NCBI GenBank assembly: GCA_902805475.1
Contig: CADCSX010000002.1
Coordinates: 3,782,001 to 3,846,000, forward strand
Length of the DNA stretch: 64,000 nt
Direction of reading: 5' to 3'
DNA from: Entonaema liquescens
Taxonomy: Eukaryota; Ascomycota; Sordariomycetes; Xylariales; Xylariaceae
A model generated the notes under the pieces. That model was not told where the DNA came from. It saw only the letters and a program-made list of their open reading frames with translations, and did no database searches. A program made the position numbers and the translations under genes. Positions 21,578 through 32,035 of the stretch are shown here, one piece after another. Numbering within the stretch: position 1 is the first letter of the stretch; each line of letters starts with the position of its first letter.

Positions 21578-23353
21578 TTAATCTTTCTTTCCTTGGTCTA
21601 ATCGAACCTCGACTCTACCGTCCAAGCTAATAGGGGTCGAAATGCGGTATTTCCCGCCGAGGACTAGGTCTTTTGCGACCAATTCCCTTGTGCGACCCAA
21701 ACTCTCAATAGCAGCGATACGATCCAGAGTATCTTGCAGAAATTCTCGGAACCCGGGTTCGCTGCATATCTCCTTAAACGCGCGTTGCATGGGCACGGAG
21801 CTAGCACGTACGTGAGCTTCGCTGTCTATGGTAAATAAGTTTAATCGGTCGAGCTCCCGGATAAAATCCGCTCGAGTCATGACTTCTTGGGCCTTGTGCA
21901 TTGGGAAATATGGGAGAATATGTCCTTTCTCTGGGTCGTAGGTTTGTTCCATCTCATCTTCTTGGTCGACAAGAGCTAAGGCGAGTACCATAGAAGCAGA
22001 CTGTAGTGAATGGTTAGTAAATCTTTGGTAGATAGGATGGTCATTAGAAGAAGACATAAAGGTGGGGGATAATGTATACACGAATACCACGTGGCTGCCA
22101 TGCTCGTTGCCTTATATTACAGGCCTACGCTCGCGGAAAATATTTAATAGCTAATGCAAGGGAAAACTCACCGAGAACTTTTGTTGATCCATTACGTCAT
22201 CGTCCATCTCTGATCCAAGTATGGCGCAGGAATTTAAGAACCATGTCTTCTCGATCTCTTTAATGCGATCGCACGTATCAAGCATATCGGGCGACTTGGC
22301 TACCCGGTTTAGAAAGGAGAGCCGACCACCAACTCTATCGTAGACCTCTTCTAGGATAGACGTATCTACGTCTTCCGCGAAGTAACGGTGTCGATATTTC
22401 TGCAATGCCATTATTGCTTGGGGCTTTGGTAGATCATTAATTGGCATGACAACCATCCGCTCTGTGCCACGCCTTTTGAGTCGTTCATAGACCCAATAAT
22501 CGTCGGTTGCGAAAACGACCGAAACCAGGTTTGAAGCACACCAGGCTTCTGCTCGGTGCTGAAGTAGTTCTATTAAGTCTTTGCCTTCATCGTCGTCTCG
22601 GATTAAATGAATCTGGTTAATGATGAGAAGTAAGGGTTTATTCGTCTTGGCCCGATGTATCAGCGCCACCTTCTCCAATTTATTCATCGCCCTCTCTATG
22701 TCGAGAAGCGCCGTGGACTCTCTGGGACCGCGCTCGCTGAAGTAACCTCCGATATAATCTTCATGATACTCGTAGTCGATTGCCTTGCCTAGTCTTATGC
22801 GAAATACTTCGACGCTGTTAGATGCTTCGAACATGGCGCAACCATCTCCATCCACTTTTCTCATAGCTTCGATCAGCATACTGCTTTTTCCGCACCCTTT
22901 ATCGCCCATCAGAAGATAATAATGACCTGTCTCTGCCGCTGAAATAATATCGTCTATTCTGGACTGCTCCTCTCGGACGACCCAATTAGGTGGTGCCGGT
23001 ACATTTTTCCCAGCCAATGCCAAAATTGGCTCGGCCCCTGGCTCGAACGCGTGGTGAATCTTCTGAAGCTGCAGCCACTTGTACAACTGATGATAGGCGT
23101 AACCAGCGCCGGCGAAGCCAACACCTAAAACTACGACCGAAGCAAGAGTAGTAGCCGCGGACTCTCCCATTTTAGATAATAAAGACTGTCTCGCCTCTGG
23201 TTCCTGACCAATCTGGTACCTCATAGTCATTGTTGTGGAGAACGATCGCTGTGGGGGCCAAACCAACAACCCAGCGCGTGTCGACGTAGCATTGAGGCGC
23301 TTATATGCTGACCCTCTAAAAGGATTAATCCGGCTCACTAGTCTCGGCAGCAT
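21578..23353 (-). CDS. Mitochondrial P-loop ATPase with C-terminal winged-helix region
   Basis: Two exons (23353-22172 and 22000-21578, GTGAGT...CAG intron, phase 0) give 534 residues. The first 40 residues are rich in Arg, Ser and Thr and look like a mitochondrial presequence (MLPRLVSRINPFRG). A hydrophobic span (TLASVVVLGVGFAGAGYAY, about residues 68-87) suggests an inner-membrane anchor. The Walker A is GDKGCGKSS near residue 150, and a Walker B-like LLLIINQIHL lies near 240. The C-terminal part (FIRELDRLNLFTIDSEAHVRA and following) matches the winged-helix tail seen in fungal proteins annotated as AAA-protein C-terminal winged-helix. The role is probably as a mitochondrial AAA+-like chaperone or nucleic-acid ATPase; it is not defined further here. 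The frame is intact. Confidence 0.78.
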
Positions 23354-24494
23354 CGTGAAAAGAATTGTTTGTCATGAAGAGAGCTAAAGCTAAAGTGACC
23401 TGCAAGCTTTCATGTGGCCCCGAAGAATTGAAGGGAAACGTGACAAAACACGGGAAGAAGTCGCGAATAGGAGCCCGGGAGATTGCGTTCTCCCCTTCCT
23501 TTTACGAGCCACACTTATCGGAGGCCTTCTAAGATTTCTCGGGAGTGGCGCAGCCCTATCCACCCAGCCGGGTTCTAGTCCGCCCCCCTGTTAATCTTTT
23601 TTGTAACGTCTGACGGTCCGCCGTATATCTTGGAATCTAAGTGGTGCCCAGAATAATTATGTACCAATGTATCTAAACCTCCTAATCACTGAGAACCTCA
23701 ACACCTGACGAAGAGCTGTAAACTTACACCTCATGGATTTTAAAGTCTGCAGGAACAAAGAAAACCCCTCTTCTTTTTTAGATATTAAGTAGTCATTTAT
23801 GAAAATGTACTGATTGAAAAGTGACCTTTACTAATTCAACCTCGGGGAAACAAGGGCATGCTCGTAAATAGTGTTTAAACAATCTGAATGGTATATTGTA
23901 GCGTTAATGGCCTGGTATCTACGTGGTTGCGCCAGGAAACAATTGACAATTAGTACTAAAATCTTCAAGTCCAACTGCCAAAATCTTTTGGGAAAGGGAC
24001 TTCTGTTCCTTATCATTTCGTCGGCGTAGCTTTTGTCTATCGGTGCATTGACCAATACGTAACTCCCAAGTTTCCTGCAATTCACATACCTTCCTCCCCA
24101 CGCCGACTTGGTTGTGCATAACAACTTTTCTCCCACAACTTTTTTTTTTCCCCGTTCACTTCAATTTGTAGTGCGTCCGCACATGCGTATTTTCCGTTAA
24201 ATCATATACGCCGACCTAATTTCGACGCACATCATACGCACTCTAATTCCAATTAACCATTACAACACATGTTGATAATTCATTTTGACCGCCGTACGTT
24301 TAAGAAAACCTGGACTACTATCATATTGATAATCTCTTATGGTGAGTTAATATATCGGCGTCATTAATTATTTCATTATATTTTCATCTGAAATATTACA
24401 AAACAAGCCAATCTCAGAATCACTCTTAGAAAACGCTAACATACCATTCAAGGTACAGCTTGATTCGTAATCACGCCGCGTTGCATTGTCAAAG
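23354..24494. other. Intergenic, 1.1 kb
   Basis: This is a divergent promoter region between the ATPase (-) and the low-complexity gene (+). Short frames at 23412-23594 and 23831-24136 show no recognisable features. Confidence 0.5.
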
Positions 24495-27400
24495 ATGTCT
24501 GAAAGACGTCACAAGTACAGTCTTTATCCTGCAACCAGCCGGGTTGTAGGCCAGACGTCAAGTATACCCTCCCCTATCCCGACACTGGGACGTCGCAATG
24601 CCCCTGCCCCGACCCGTAGCAATCCACCTACAAGCTCTCATTCGGAGGTATCCAAGGAGATTAGAAGCAATGCTGCTAATATCTCACCTGTAAGAAGGTC
24701 AGTCGCGAGCTTTATTGACGGCGGCATGTCCGTAGAGGGTGCCTTGATTCTAAAGACATACCTCTTTAGTCCACCCTCCACAAGTTTGCACACCCAACCG
24801 GAAGAGGACACGGAAGAGGGCCCAGAAGAGACTCAGAAGAAGACTCCTCTTTCATCTTCTGTACATAACCCTCCATCGACACAGAAGTCATGCCTTGCAA
24901 CATCCTCTAGCTCCAAACTTCCTTCGTCGCGAAGTGTAAAGTTTATCTTACCTGATCGCTCATCCTTCGATGGGGATGTGGAAAGCCTAGGAAGTGACTC
25001 CCCGAAGCCTACTAGGCGTATTATTAGTCCTTCCAGCAATGCAGGAGGCATGAGAGGTGGAATCAGGGGTCAGAGGTTACACAGAGACAATGATAGAAGT
25101 TGTGAAGGTATGTCCTCTAATTAAAAGTTGCCACAAGATGTTGCTTTGACCTATGAAGTGAACCAAGGAACCCAAGCTAACACTTCTTGTGAAAATTACA
25201 GATGTATCAGTAGAAGAAGTAGATACACTAAGGGAAGAAGGTAAAGGACAAAGATCAGATAGCCCTAGCTATCTAGGGGTTGAGGACCATGTTGCCGGGC
25301 TTCGGGCTATTGTCAGTCCTGGATATCTCGGTGCCCCTGAACCCGATCCTGACTCTGGCTTCATTGTCGATCGTAGACGTTTTGCCCGCTATGGAGGATT
25401 TGATAGTCGAACGTATGTCAGCGACTATCACCGCGTCGCCGATAGCCCTCATGTCAGCGACAACCCTCGTGTCGCCGAAGAGAAGAATGTCGACGACCAG
25501 GGCATCGTCGATCAGAGCACTGACGACAAGAAGAATGACGACAAGAAGAATGCCGGCAACTCCAATCGCACCATTGGTTCTAGTCAGAAAGTCAAAACTG
25601 ACCCAGATCGTGCACTTCGACCTTTACCTTTGCGACTTCAATTACAGCCACCTTGCCCACCACCCAACTTTCCACCACCACCTCCCCCACCTCGACAGCC
25701 TCCCAGTGCACAAAACATTAAAGGACCCAACCCCTCCATTCCGGACCTTCTGCATTTCCTTTAAGCAAATCATTTGGAGAGTTAGTCGAACTTGCAGAAG
25801 AACTAGCCGAAAGCTGCAATTTGCAAGCCGAAGAAACAACAACTGGTGTGCCTGCAGAGGATTTGGCATCTAGACCACGATTAACGGCAGACACGGTGCG
25901 ATTCCCTTCATTTGGCGATAGTAGTTCACTTTACGAGTCCTCTTCTGCCTACTCTCTTAGCTCGCAGTCAGAAGCTGAACTGCTAGGTATTATCCAGGAC
26001 AACCCAGAGGGTCCTCGCATACCTCGAGTCACTACTCAAGAGATTCAAGACCTAGTCAAAGAAATCTCCATTCCGGGTTTTTCCAACACGATGGATGCCC
26101 ATAGCTCTTCTGATTATTACGGTAAGTTATTTTTACTTTTTCTTTTTATTTCTCAAGGTGCATCGGGAGAAATATCTAATAGCAAATAGACCGAAGCCCT
26201 GAGCACCCGCCTGCGGAACATTCGTCCAACGAGCACTCGCCTTCGCAGCCTTCTCAGCCCTCGCACTCCTCATCCTCGCAGCACTTACCTAAGGCCCAGG
26301 AAGGAGAAAAAGACGACAAAGTGACCGAATCTCCTCCCCAGATTCTTTCAGGTATGCACTTATCTAAAACCCCCTCCGTGTTCCACTAAATATTTCTCTC
26401 CATTTTGGTCCACAAGCTTACGACCTCAACCAACAGAATCCCCTCTAGTCCATCGTGAGGCAAGCAACGAAGGAAAGAGTATCTCTCGTTCTCACAGTAA
26501 GTTATTATAATTATTTATGCTCGTTGGATATTAAGTTAACGTTTAATTCCTACAGCGACTCCCCAAAGCGTGATGGACGCGACCGCGGAGCTTCAGCGAA
26601 TTGCTGAGAACTATCCGTCTAGCCAGGAGCCCAACACTCCTCTGGTCGAGCGATACCAACGAGCCCGTAACCGCAAGCTTCATCGAGTGGTAGATTCTGA
26701 AGATTCGGATATTGATGAGCCCGTCAAGCCCAAGGCTAAGGCTGCCGAACGCCCACAATCCCGCCGTGTCCGTCGAGGTACTGACCAGATCCACCCCTCG
26801 TCCATTATCGCGGCGAGCACTCCTACTCGAGCCCTTAACAGCGAGCACATCCGAGCTATCATCCGCGATGAGATGACTGAATTTCAGGCCGACGATTATA
26901 GTGGCCGAGTCAGTCGCCCAGTCGCCCTAGCAGCATTGCAGCATAGTCTGTACCAGCAGCCCCTCCGAACTGAGGCCGGCTTGCGAACCTTTATTCGACA
27001 CCAGGTCATCCTGCGCGCCCCCGGAATTTCGGCATTCTAGAGCAGTGCCGAGCTCCACGCGCACAACACTACAGCGGAGGACCGAATCTACGAGGAGATT
27101 ACGCGTGCTATCAATCTCGAGGAGAATCCTGCTCAAGCTAGCGGCCTACTAGAGGATGACCCGTTCTATCACGCTCCTAACCATGGACCTCACCACGGCC
27201 TCTTCCACGACGCACTTAGCGCTCCTCACCATGGCCTCTTCTATGACGCGCCGAGCCTCCCTAACATTATGAACCAGGGAGTTGCACAGCACGAGAACCA
27301 GCACCAGCATGAGCAGGTGCATGAGAACGAGCTCGCGCCCCAGCATCACGCGCCCCAGAATCACGCACACCAGGATCATGTAGCCCAGCATCACGCAGCC

Positions 27401-27964
27401 CAGGATCACGTACCTCAGAACCACGTACCTCAGAATCACGTACCCCAGTACCTTGTACCCCAGCACCACGCACCCCAGCACGTCTCTCCCGAGCCTGCAC
27501 CGCGTGTGCCCTCCGCCCTCAGCTCCAACGCGAGCCGCCCTTCGCGAACCGGCTCCCATCCGGCCAGCAACATCTCCAACAACCCGATGTGGCTCACCAC
27601 CGACGACCAGTTTGTCATGAAGCCGGCCCCGGGCCCATTCCTCTACTCGCCCGTTGATCCGGAGGAGCAGAAGCGCCGCGACGAGGAGCGCCGCCAGAAG
27701 CGACAGGAGCGGGAGAAGGAGCGTGCCCAGAAGAAGGAGGAGAAGGCTAAAGCCAGGGCCGCCCAGAAGGCCGAGAAGGAGGTGCGAAAGAGCAGCTCCC
27801 AGCAGTCGGACTCCGCCGGCTCGGCTACCCTCCGAACTGCCGCCAGCTTCTCTGGTTCGCTTCGCCGCGCCTTCCAGGTGCTGAAGAAGCCGTCGTTTGT
27901 TGCCCCCCCTCTCCCCACGCCGGATGAGGATGAGGGAGATGAGGAAGAGCGCCGCCGCCACTAA
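24495..27964 (+). CDS. Low-complexity hypothetical protein, 5 exons, disrupted by a frame break and an in-frame TAG
   Basis: I do not recognise this protein. The frame opens at TTG, so ATG 24495 (MSERRHKYSLYP) is the start. Exons are 24495-25107, 25202-26121, 26190-26351, 26437-26496 and 26556-27964, with GTATGT, GTAAGT, GTATGC and GTAAGT donors and consistent phases. Within exon 2 the reading shifts from one frame to another near 25720-25745 (proline-rich, C runs). A non-consensus GTGCAC...GCAG intron is an alternative explanation. In exon 5 a TAG at 27038-27040 interrupts an otherwise continuous frame (GISAF, stop, SSAELHAHN). The protein is Ser/Pro/acidic-rich. It has an AELQRIAENYPSS segment, ten pentapeptides of the type VPQNH, and a C-terminal charged coiled coil (EERRQKRQEREKERAQKK). 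With one base added, the exon total is a whole number of codons (1055). Confidence 0.55.
27335..27484 (+). repeat. Tandem 15-bp repeat encoding [AV]PQ[HN]H pentapeptides
   Basis: About ten in-frame 15-bp units encode APQHH, APQNH, AHQDH, VAQHH, AAQDH, VPQNH, VPQNH, VPQYL, VPQHH and APQHV. The unit length keeps the frame, so copy number may vary without breaking the protein. Confidence 0.8.
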
Positions 27965-28851
27965 GGTGGTAATGGGGATAGGAAAGGATGGCCCAGGAGT
28001 TGAGTATTCCTCCTGAGGCAGGGGCCGTTAGGCCAAAGGGGACGGTGGAGGAGAGAGAGGAGATCGTTTGCTTTCTTGCGAGAAAATAACAAAAGAAAAA
28101 AAATTAAAAAAATAAAGAATTAAAAAAAAACTTGAGAAACTCCTGTAACTAATTACCAAGAGCGCTTTACCTTTAAAGGTTGGCAGCAACATAACAGTAC
28201 GGCAACGCGTTTGCCTTTGCCTTTACAGATCAGCAGGTGCATAATAATGGACGCTCGCATTAATGATCAATGATTTGCAGACTGGCACACTTAGCTATGC
28301 CATATTACTTCTCGGTGCCTTTGTTAATAGTCCCATAAGTGACTTTTCTAATATCAAATCGGGTTTACCAGATTCAGCTCTCTTCATAAGGACGTCGCTG
28401 ATAGAGTCGTAATCACTTCCTACATCGCTATGATATACATGACTAAGACCCCTGGGTGTATGGACACGTTCTAAGGCGCGTAAATAATGAATTTGGAGTA
28501 GCCAGACCGTTTTCCAAGGAGTACTATAGGGTCCTGTTGATTCCGTCTGCCTTCAGTAAATAGGGAGACTAGGAACATCCATTGTTTATCTAGATTAGAC
28601 TGACACTCGTAAAGCTTCAACTAAGCTAATTTTCCGGTAGTTGGTGTCGTTATCTTAGTGGGGTGTCGCGAGCTTAACCACCCCTTGTAAGTCGTGCTGA
28701 AACCCTTTCCGATTGGTCAGTTCTTGTCCAAGATCGTGGGGTTATTGGAGGTTCCCCGAAGATCAACACCAGCCTCCCTTAAACTTTCCTTCTCTCCTTC
28801 TCTTCTCTTTCCTACTCCTTCATCCGAACATAGCAAACTGCATCGGAAGAA
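27965..28851. other. Intergenic
   Basis: No gene is seen. An A-rich stretch at about 28084-28130 follows the low-complexity gene. The right part is the promoter of the amidohydrolase gene. Confidence 0.5.
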
Positions 28852-31698
28852 ATGGAGTACGGGAAAGGAGAGCTTCCTCCTTACAGTGCCGTGGCCACAC
28901 CGGATTGGCGCGGGCGCCGGTCTGTACGGCGTTCTCGAGCTATTAAGTACTTCGCTTTGACGTGCCTCGCATTTATCGTCTACGCGCAATGGATACAAAT
29001 GGACGTTGGCCCAAAGGGCCACTCAGTATCCCAACTATCTATAGAAAAGTTGAGCGAGAACTTAAGGACTTGTGCCAAGCTGCGCTCCAAGCCTCAAGAT
29101 CCGATTGGCCTTGGCCGTGAGCGGAACGCGCGCTACGTTGATGGGTATAAGCCTACTCTCATCAAGAACGCCACCGTTTGGATTGGAGAGCCCGTCGAGG
29201 GGACTAGTGATGAGGATGCACGCGCCGGCAAAGGATTTTCGTGGGTAAATGTCGACGTTCTATTGGAATATGGGCTTATCAAAGAAGTCCGGAAGGATAT
29301 TGATGCTGCCTCGCTCCCATCGGATACCTTGGTATGGGACGCCAAAGGTCGTCGGCTTACGAGTGGTATCATTGACATGCATAGCCATGCTGGCGTTGAT
29401 AGCTTACCGGAGTTAGCTGGAAACGATGATACCAACGAGATGGGCTCCAATATCACTCCTTACATCCGTTCTATTGATGGTATCAATATATTTGACCATC
29501 AGATCCAGGTCATCAAGTCTGGAGGTGTAACGACAAGCTTAATATTGCCTGGATCCAGCAACAACATTGGTGGCGAAGCCTTCGTTATCAAACATGCCGT
29601 TGGCAAGCCCGACGGTCGCAACGAGACTTCGATAAATGACCTACTAGCTGACCCAGACCACACTTGGAGGTACATCAAGATGGCGTGCGGCGAGAATTCT
29701 AAGCGAACCTACGGTAAAGTTGGCGAGCATGGACCTACTAGTCGGCTTGGCGAGTCTTGGGAATTCCGACACGCTTTCGAGCAAGCCGCAAAGCAGGTTC
29801 AAGCTCAGAATGACTGGTGCACCCTGGCTGAGTCTATCGGTATCGAACAGATGGACAGTTATCTGCCACAAGACTTGGAGTGGGAGACGTTAGCTGCTGT
29901 GCTTCGTGGACAAGTCCATGTTAATACGCATTGCTACACAGTTCCAGATCTGGAAGCATTCGTAGACCATACCAATGAGTTCAAGTTCCCAATTCGGGCT
30001 TTTCACCATGCTCACCAAACATTCCTTGTCCCTGAAGTTCTCAAACGAGCATACGGCGATACACCACCTGCATCGGCTCTATTTGCTGATAACATGTGGT
30101 ACAAGGCTGAAGCCTACATTGGGTCTGAATACGCCGGCAAAGTCCTGTATGATAACGGGCTCACTCCTATATACGTAAGCGATAACCCAGTTTTGAATGC
30201 GCAGCATGTCGTTTTTGAGGCCGCAAAGGCGTTCGGCTATGGGCTGCCTTACCATGCCGCCTTGGCTTCAGTAACAACAGCGCCGGCTGAGCGACTGGGT
30301 CTTGGAGAGCGAATAGGCAAAGTTAAGCCTGGGTTCGACGCCGACGTTGTCGTGTGGGATAGTGACCCGCTGAGCGTCGGAGCTGCGCCGGTCCAAGTTT
30401 GGATAGATGGAACGGCACAATTCGAAGATCCTGTCGAGTTGAAAAAACCGTTTACTACCCCTCATAACTCCGAGCTTGAGGTTCCTACTACTACAGAAGA
30501 GTCGGTTCTTGCGGACGACGTAGTCTTTACGGGAATTTCTAAGTCGTTTTTATCATCTCTACAACACAATTCGGACAACGACAATTTTACTGTCGTGATT
30601 TCAGGCGGTAAGATTAGCTGTGCTGGAAACTGTGAGGCTGAGCTTGAGACGGCTTCTAAATCAGGAGTTAAAACCATTAATCTCAAAAACGGCCATGTGA
30701 CAAAGCCGTTCACAGTTTTCGGTTCTCTGCTAGGACTGAATGGCATTGACGCTGAATCGGATACTGATAATGGAGGCAGTCCAGAGATCTTCAGCCGAGG
30801 TATCGACGGACTGTCGTTTGAGACTAAGAAACTACATTACGCGCATAAATACGGTGTAACCAGGGCCATCTCGGCACCCAAATATTCGGGACAGGCCACT
30901 CACCAGGGTACCAGCGTGGGTTTCCGTACTGCTGCGAAGCACGCTCTTGACGAGGGCGCTATATTTGCCGATGACGCAGCGGTTCATTATACACTGGATC
31001 TGAGCGCTAAGCGAGGTAGCACTTCGATATCGAACGCTGTCAATGCGCTACGCCACAAGCTGCTCGAGGCTTCAACCGCCAATTCTACCACTACAGACCC
31101 CTACACCGAAGCGGCATTTTTAAGTAAAGTAATCGAAGGCTCTCTACCATTAGCCATCACTGTTCACAGCGCGGATGTCATCGCTACGCTCTTAAAAGTA
31201 AAAGAGTCTGTCGATAAAGCCATTACTTCTTCTCGAGGTAGTGGTGGTATCTCTCTCGTCATCATTGGAGGTGCCGAGTCTTTCCTGTTAGCAGATGAGC
31301 TCGCAGCAGCGAATGTGGGCGTTGTGCTTAGCCCTTTGCTCGCCTATCGCGACTCGTGGGATCAACGGCGGGCGTTGACCGGTGCACCTCTAACAAACGG
31401 TACTGCGGTTGACAGGCTTGTTGAGGCTGGAGTTCGTGTAGCTATTGGTATTAATGAGGACTGGCTGGTGCGCGACGTAGGCTTACTCGCCGGCATCGCG
31501 TATAAAAACAGCCAGGGTAAGCTTAGTGAAGAAGATGCCTTAGACCTGGTCTCGGATAATGTGTATGAGCTACTCGGACTGAAAGGAAGCGATGATTCCA
31601 GGGAGTTTGTGATATTCGAGGGCAGCCCCTTGGAGATTGGGGCTAGGGTTCGAGCAGTAGGTGGTGGTGTAGGAAACGAGGTTACGTTGTACATGTAA
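28852..31698 (+). CDS. Membrane-anchored amidohydrolase (imidazolonepropionase-like), two-module
   Basis: This is an intact 948-residue single frame from ATG 28852. A short basic cytoplasmic head (RRSVRRSRAIK) is followed by a single hydrophobic span (YFALTCLAFIVYAQWI, about residues 37-52), so it is a type II membrane protein. The first module has metal-site candidates typical of the amidohydrolase superfamily: GIIDMHSHAGVD (His-x-His), VNTHCYTVPD, AFHHAHQTF and the late Asp in YVSDNPVLN. Then comes GKVKPGFDADVVVWDSDPL, the usual closing strand. The second half (from about residue 555) starts again with VVISGGKISCAGNCEAEL and ends with another closing strand. It resembles a second amidohydrolase unit but lacks the HxH signature, so it may be structural. 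The substrate is unknown; deacetylase or lactamase-like activity is possible. Confidence 0.78.
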   Translation: MEYGKGELPPYSAVATPDWRGRRSVRRSRAIKYFALTCLAFIVYAQWIQMDVGPKGHSVSQLSIEKLSENLRTCAKLRSKPQDPIGLGRERNARYVDGYKPTLIKNATVWIGEPVEGTSDEDARAGKGFSWVNVDVLLEYGLIKEVRKDIDAASLPSDTLVWDAKGRRLTSGIIDMHSHAGVDSLPELAGNDDTNEMGSNITPYIRSIDGINIFDHQIQVIKSGGVTTSLILPGSSNNIGGEAFVIKHAVGKPDGRNETSINDLLADPDHTWRYIKMACGENSKRTYGKVGEHGPTSRLGESWEFRHAFEQAAKQVQAQNDWCTLAESIGIEQMDSYLPQDLEWETLAAVLRGQVHVNTHCYTVPDLEAFVDHTNEFKFPIRAFHHAHQTFLVPEVLKRAYGDTPPASALFADNMWYKAEAYIGSEYAGKVLYDNGLTPIYVSDNPVLNAQHVVFEAAKAFGYGLPYHAALASVTTAPAERLGLGERIGKVKPGFDADVVVWDSDPLSVGAAPVQVWIDGTAQFEDPVELKKPFTTPHNSELEVPTTTEESVLADDVVFTGISKSFLSSLQHNSDNDNFTVVISGGKISCAGNCEAELETASKSGVKTINLKNGHVTKPFTVFGSLLGLNGIDAESDTDNGGSPEIFSRGIDGLSFETKKLHYAHKYGVTRAISAPKYSGQATHQGTSVGFRTAAKHALDEGAIFADDAAVHYTLDLSAKRGSTSISNAVNALRHKLLEASTANSTTTDPYTEAAFLSKVIEGSLPLAITVHSADVIATLLKVKESVDKAITSSRGSGGISLVIIGGAESFLLADELAAANVGVVLSPLLAYRDSWDQRRALTGAPLTNGTAVDRLVEAGVRVAIGINEDWLVRDVGLLAGIAYKNSQGKLSEEDALDLVSDNVYELLGLKGSDDSREFVIFEGSPLEIGARVRAVGGGVGNEVTLYM

Positions 31699-31904
31699 TA
31701 TAATATGGTGTATACCTATTTCTGCTTTATACTCAAGTCTGCTTGTAGTATGTGTTTTATTCTATTTTTTACCTGTGATTTCTACTTACCTAATATACAT
31801 GTAAGGCTGAACGGGTATTTTCCAAAGCGTGGCTGTTTGGATATACTTATACATGTACTTGGCCAACGGATGTACATAATGTAGGACAAGACATGCAACT
31901 ATGG
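31699..31904. other. 3' flank of amidohydrolase, left flank of the retroelement
   Basis: Normal base composition, with no sign of RIP. It ends with the 5-bp target-site copy TATGG at 31900-31904. Confidence 0.6.
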
Positions 31905-32035
31905 TGTCGTGGAAAGATCCACCGGACCCACTAGATTAATACCCACATATATTTAATATTCTCCTAAAGTTAAATTTTTTTCTAAATATTTTATTTATAT
32001 AATTTCAAAATTCTAAATTTAATTATTTTATAATA
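31905..32035. repeat. Left LTR of the outer element (131 bp)
   Basis: It starts TGTCGTGGAAAGATCCACC and its last bases TTATAATA align with CCATGACA of the right copy. The first 60 or so bases keep their C and G; further in, they are converted to T and A. This marks the left edge of RIP inside the repeat. Confidence 0.85.

Noticed and set aside
25280..25873. Alternative 197-codon frame in exon 2 of the low-complexity gene
   Set aside because: Its composition is that of a shifted frame, and it does not connect to the splice phases on either side.
27149..27961. Long minus-strand open frame (270 codons) opposite the low-complexity gene
   Set aside because: Its Leu/Gly/Arg-rich translation mirrors the repeat and GC-rich codons of the plus strand, where spliced exons and a coiled coil are coherent.
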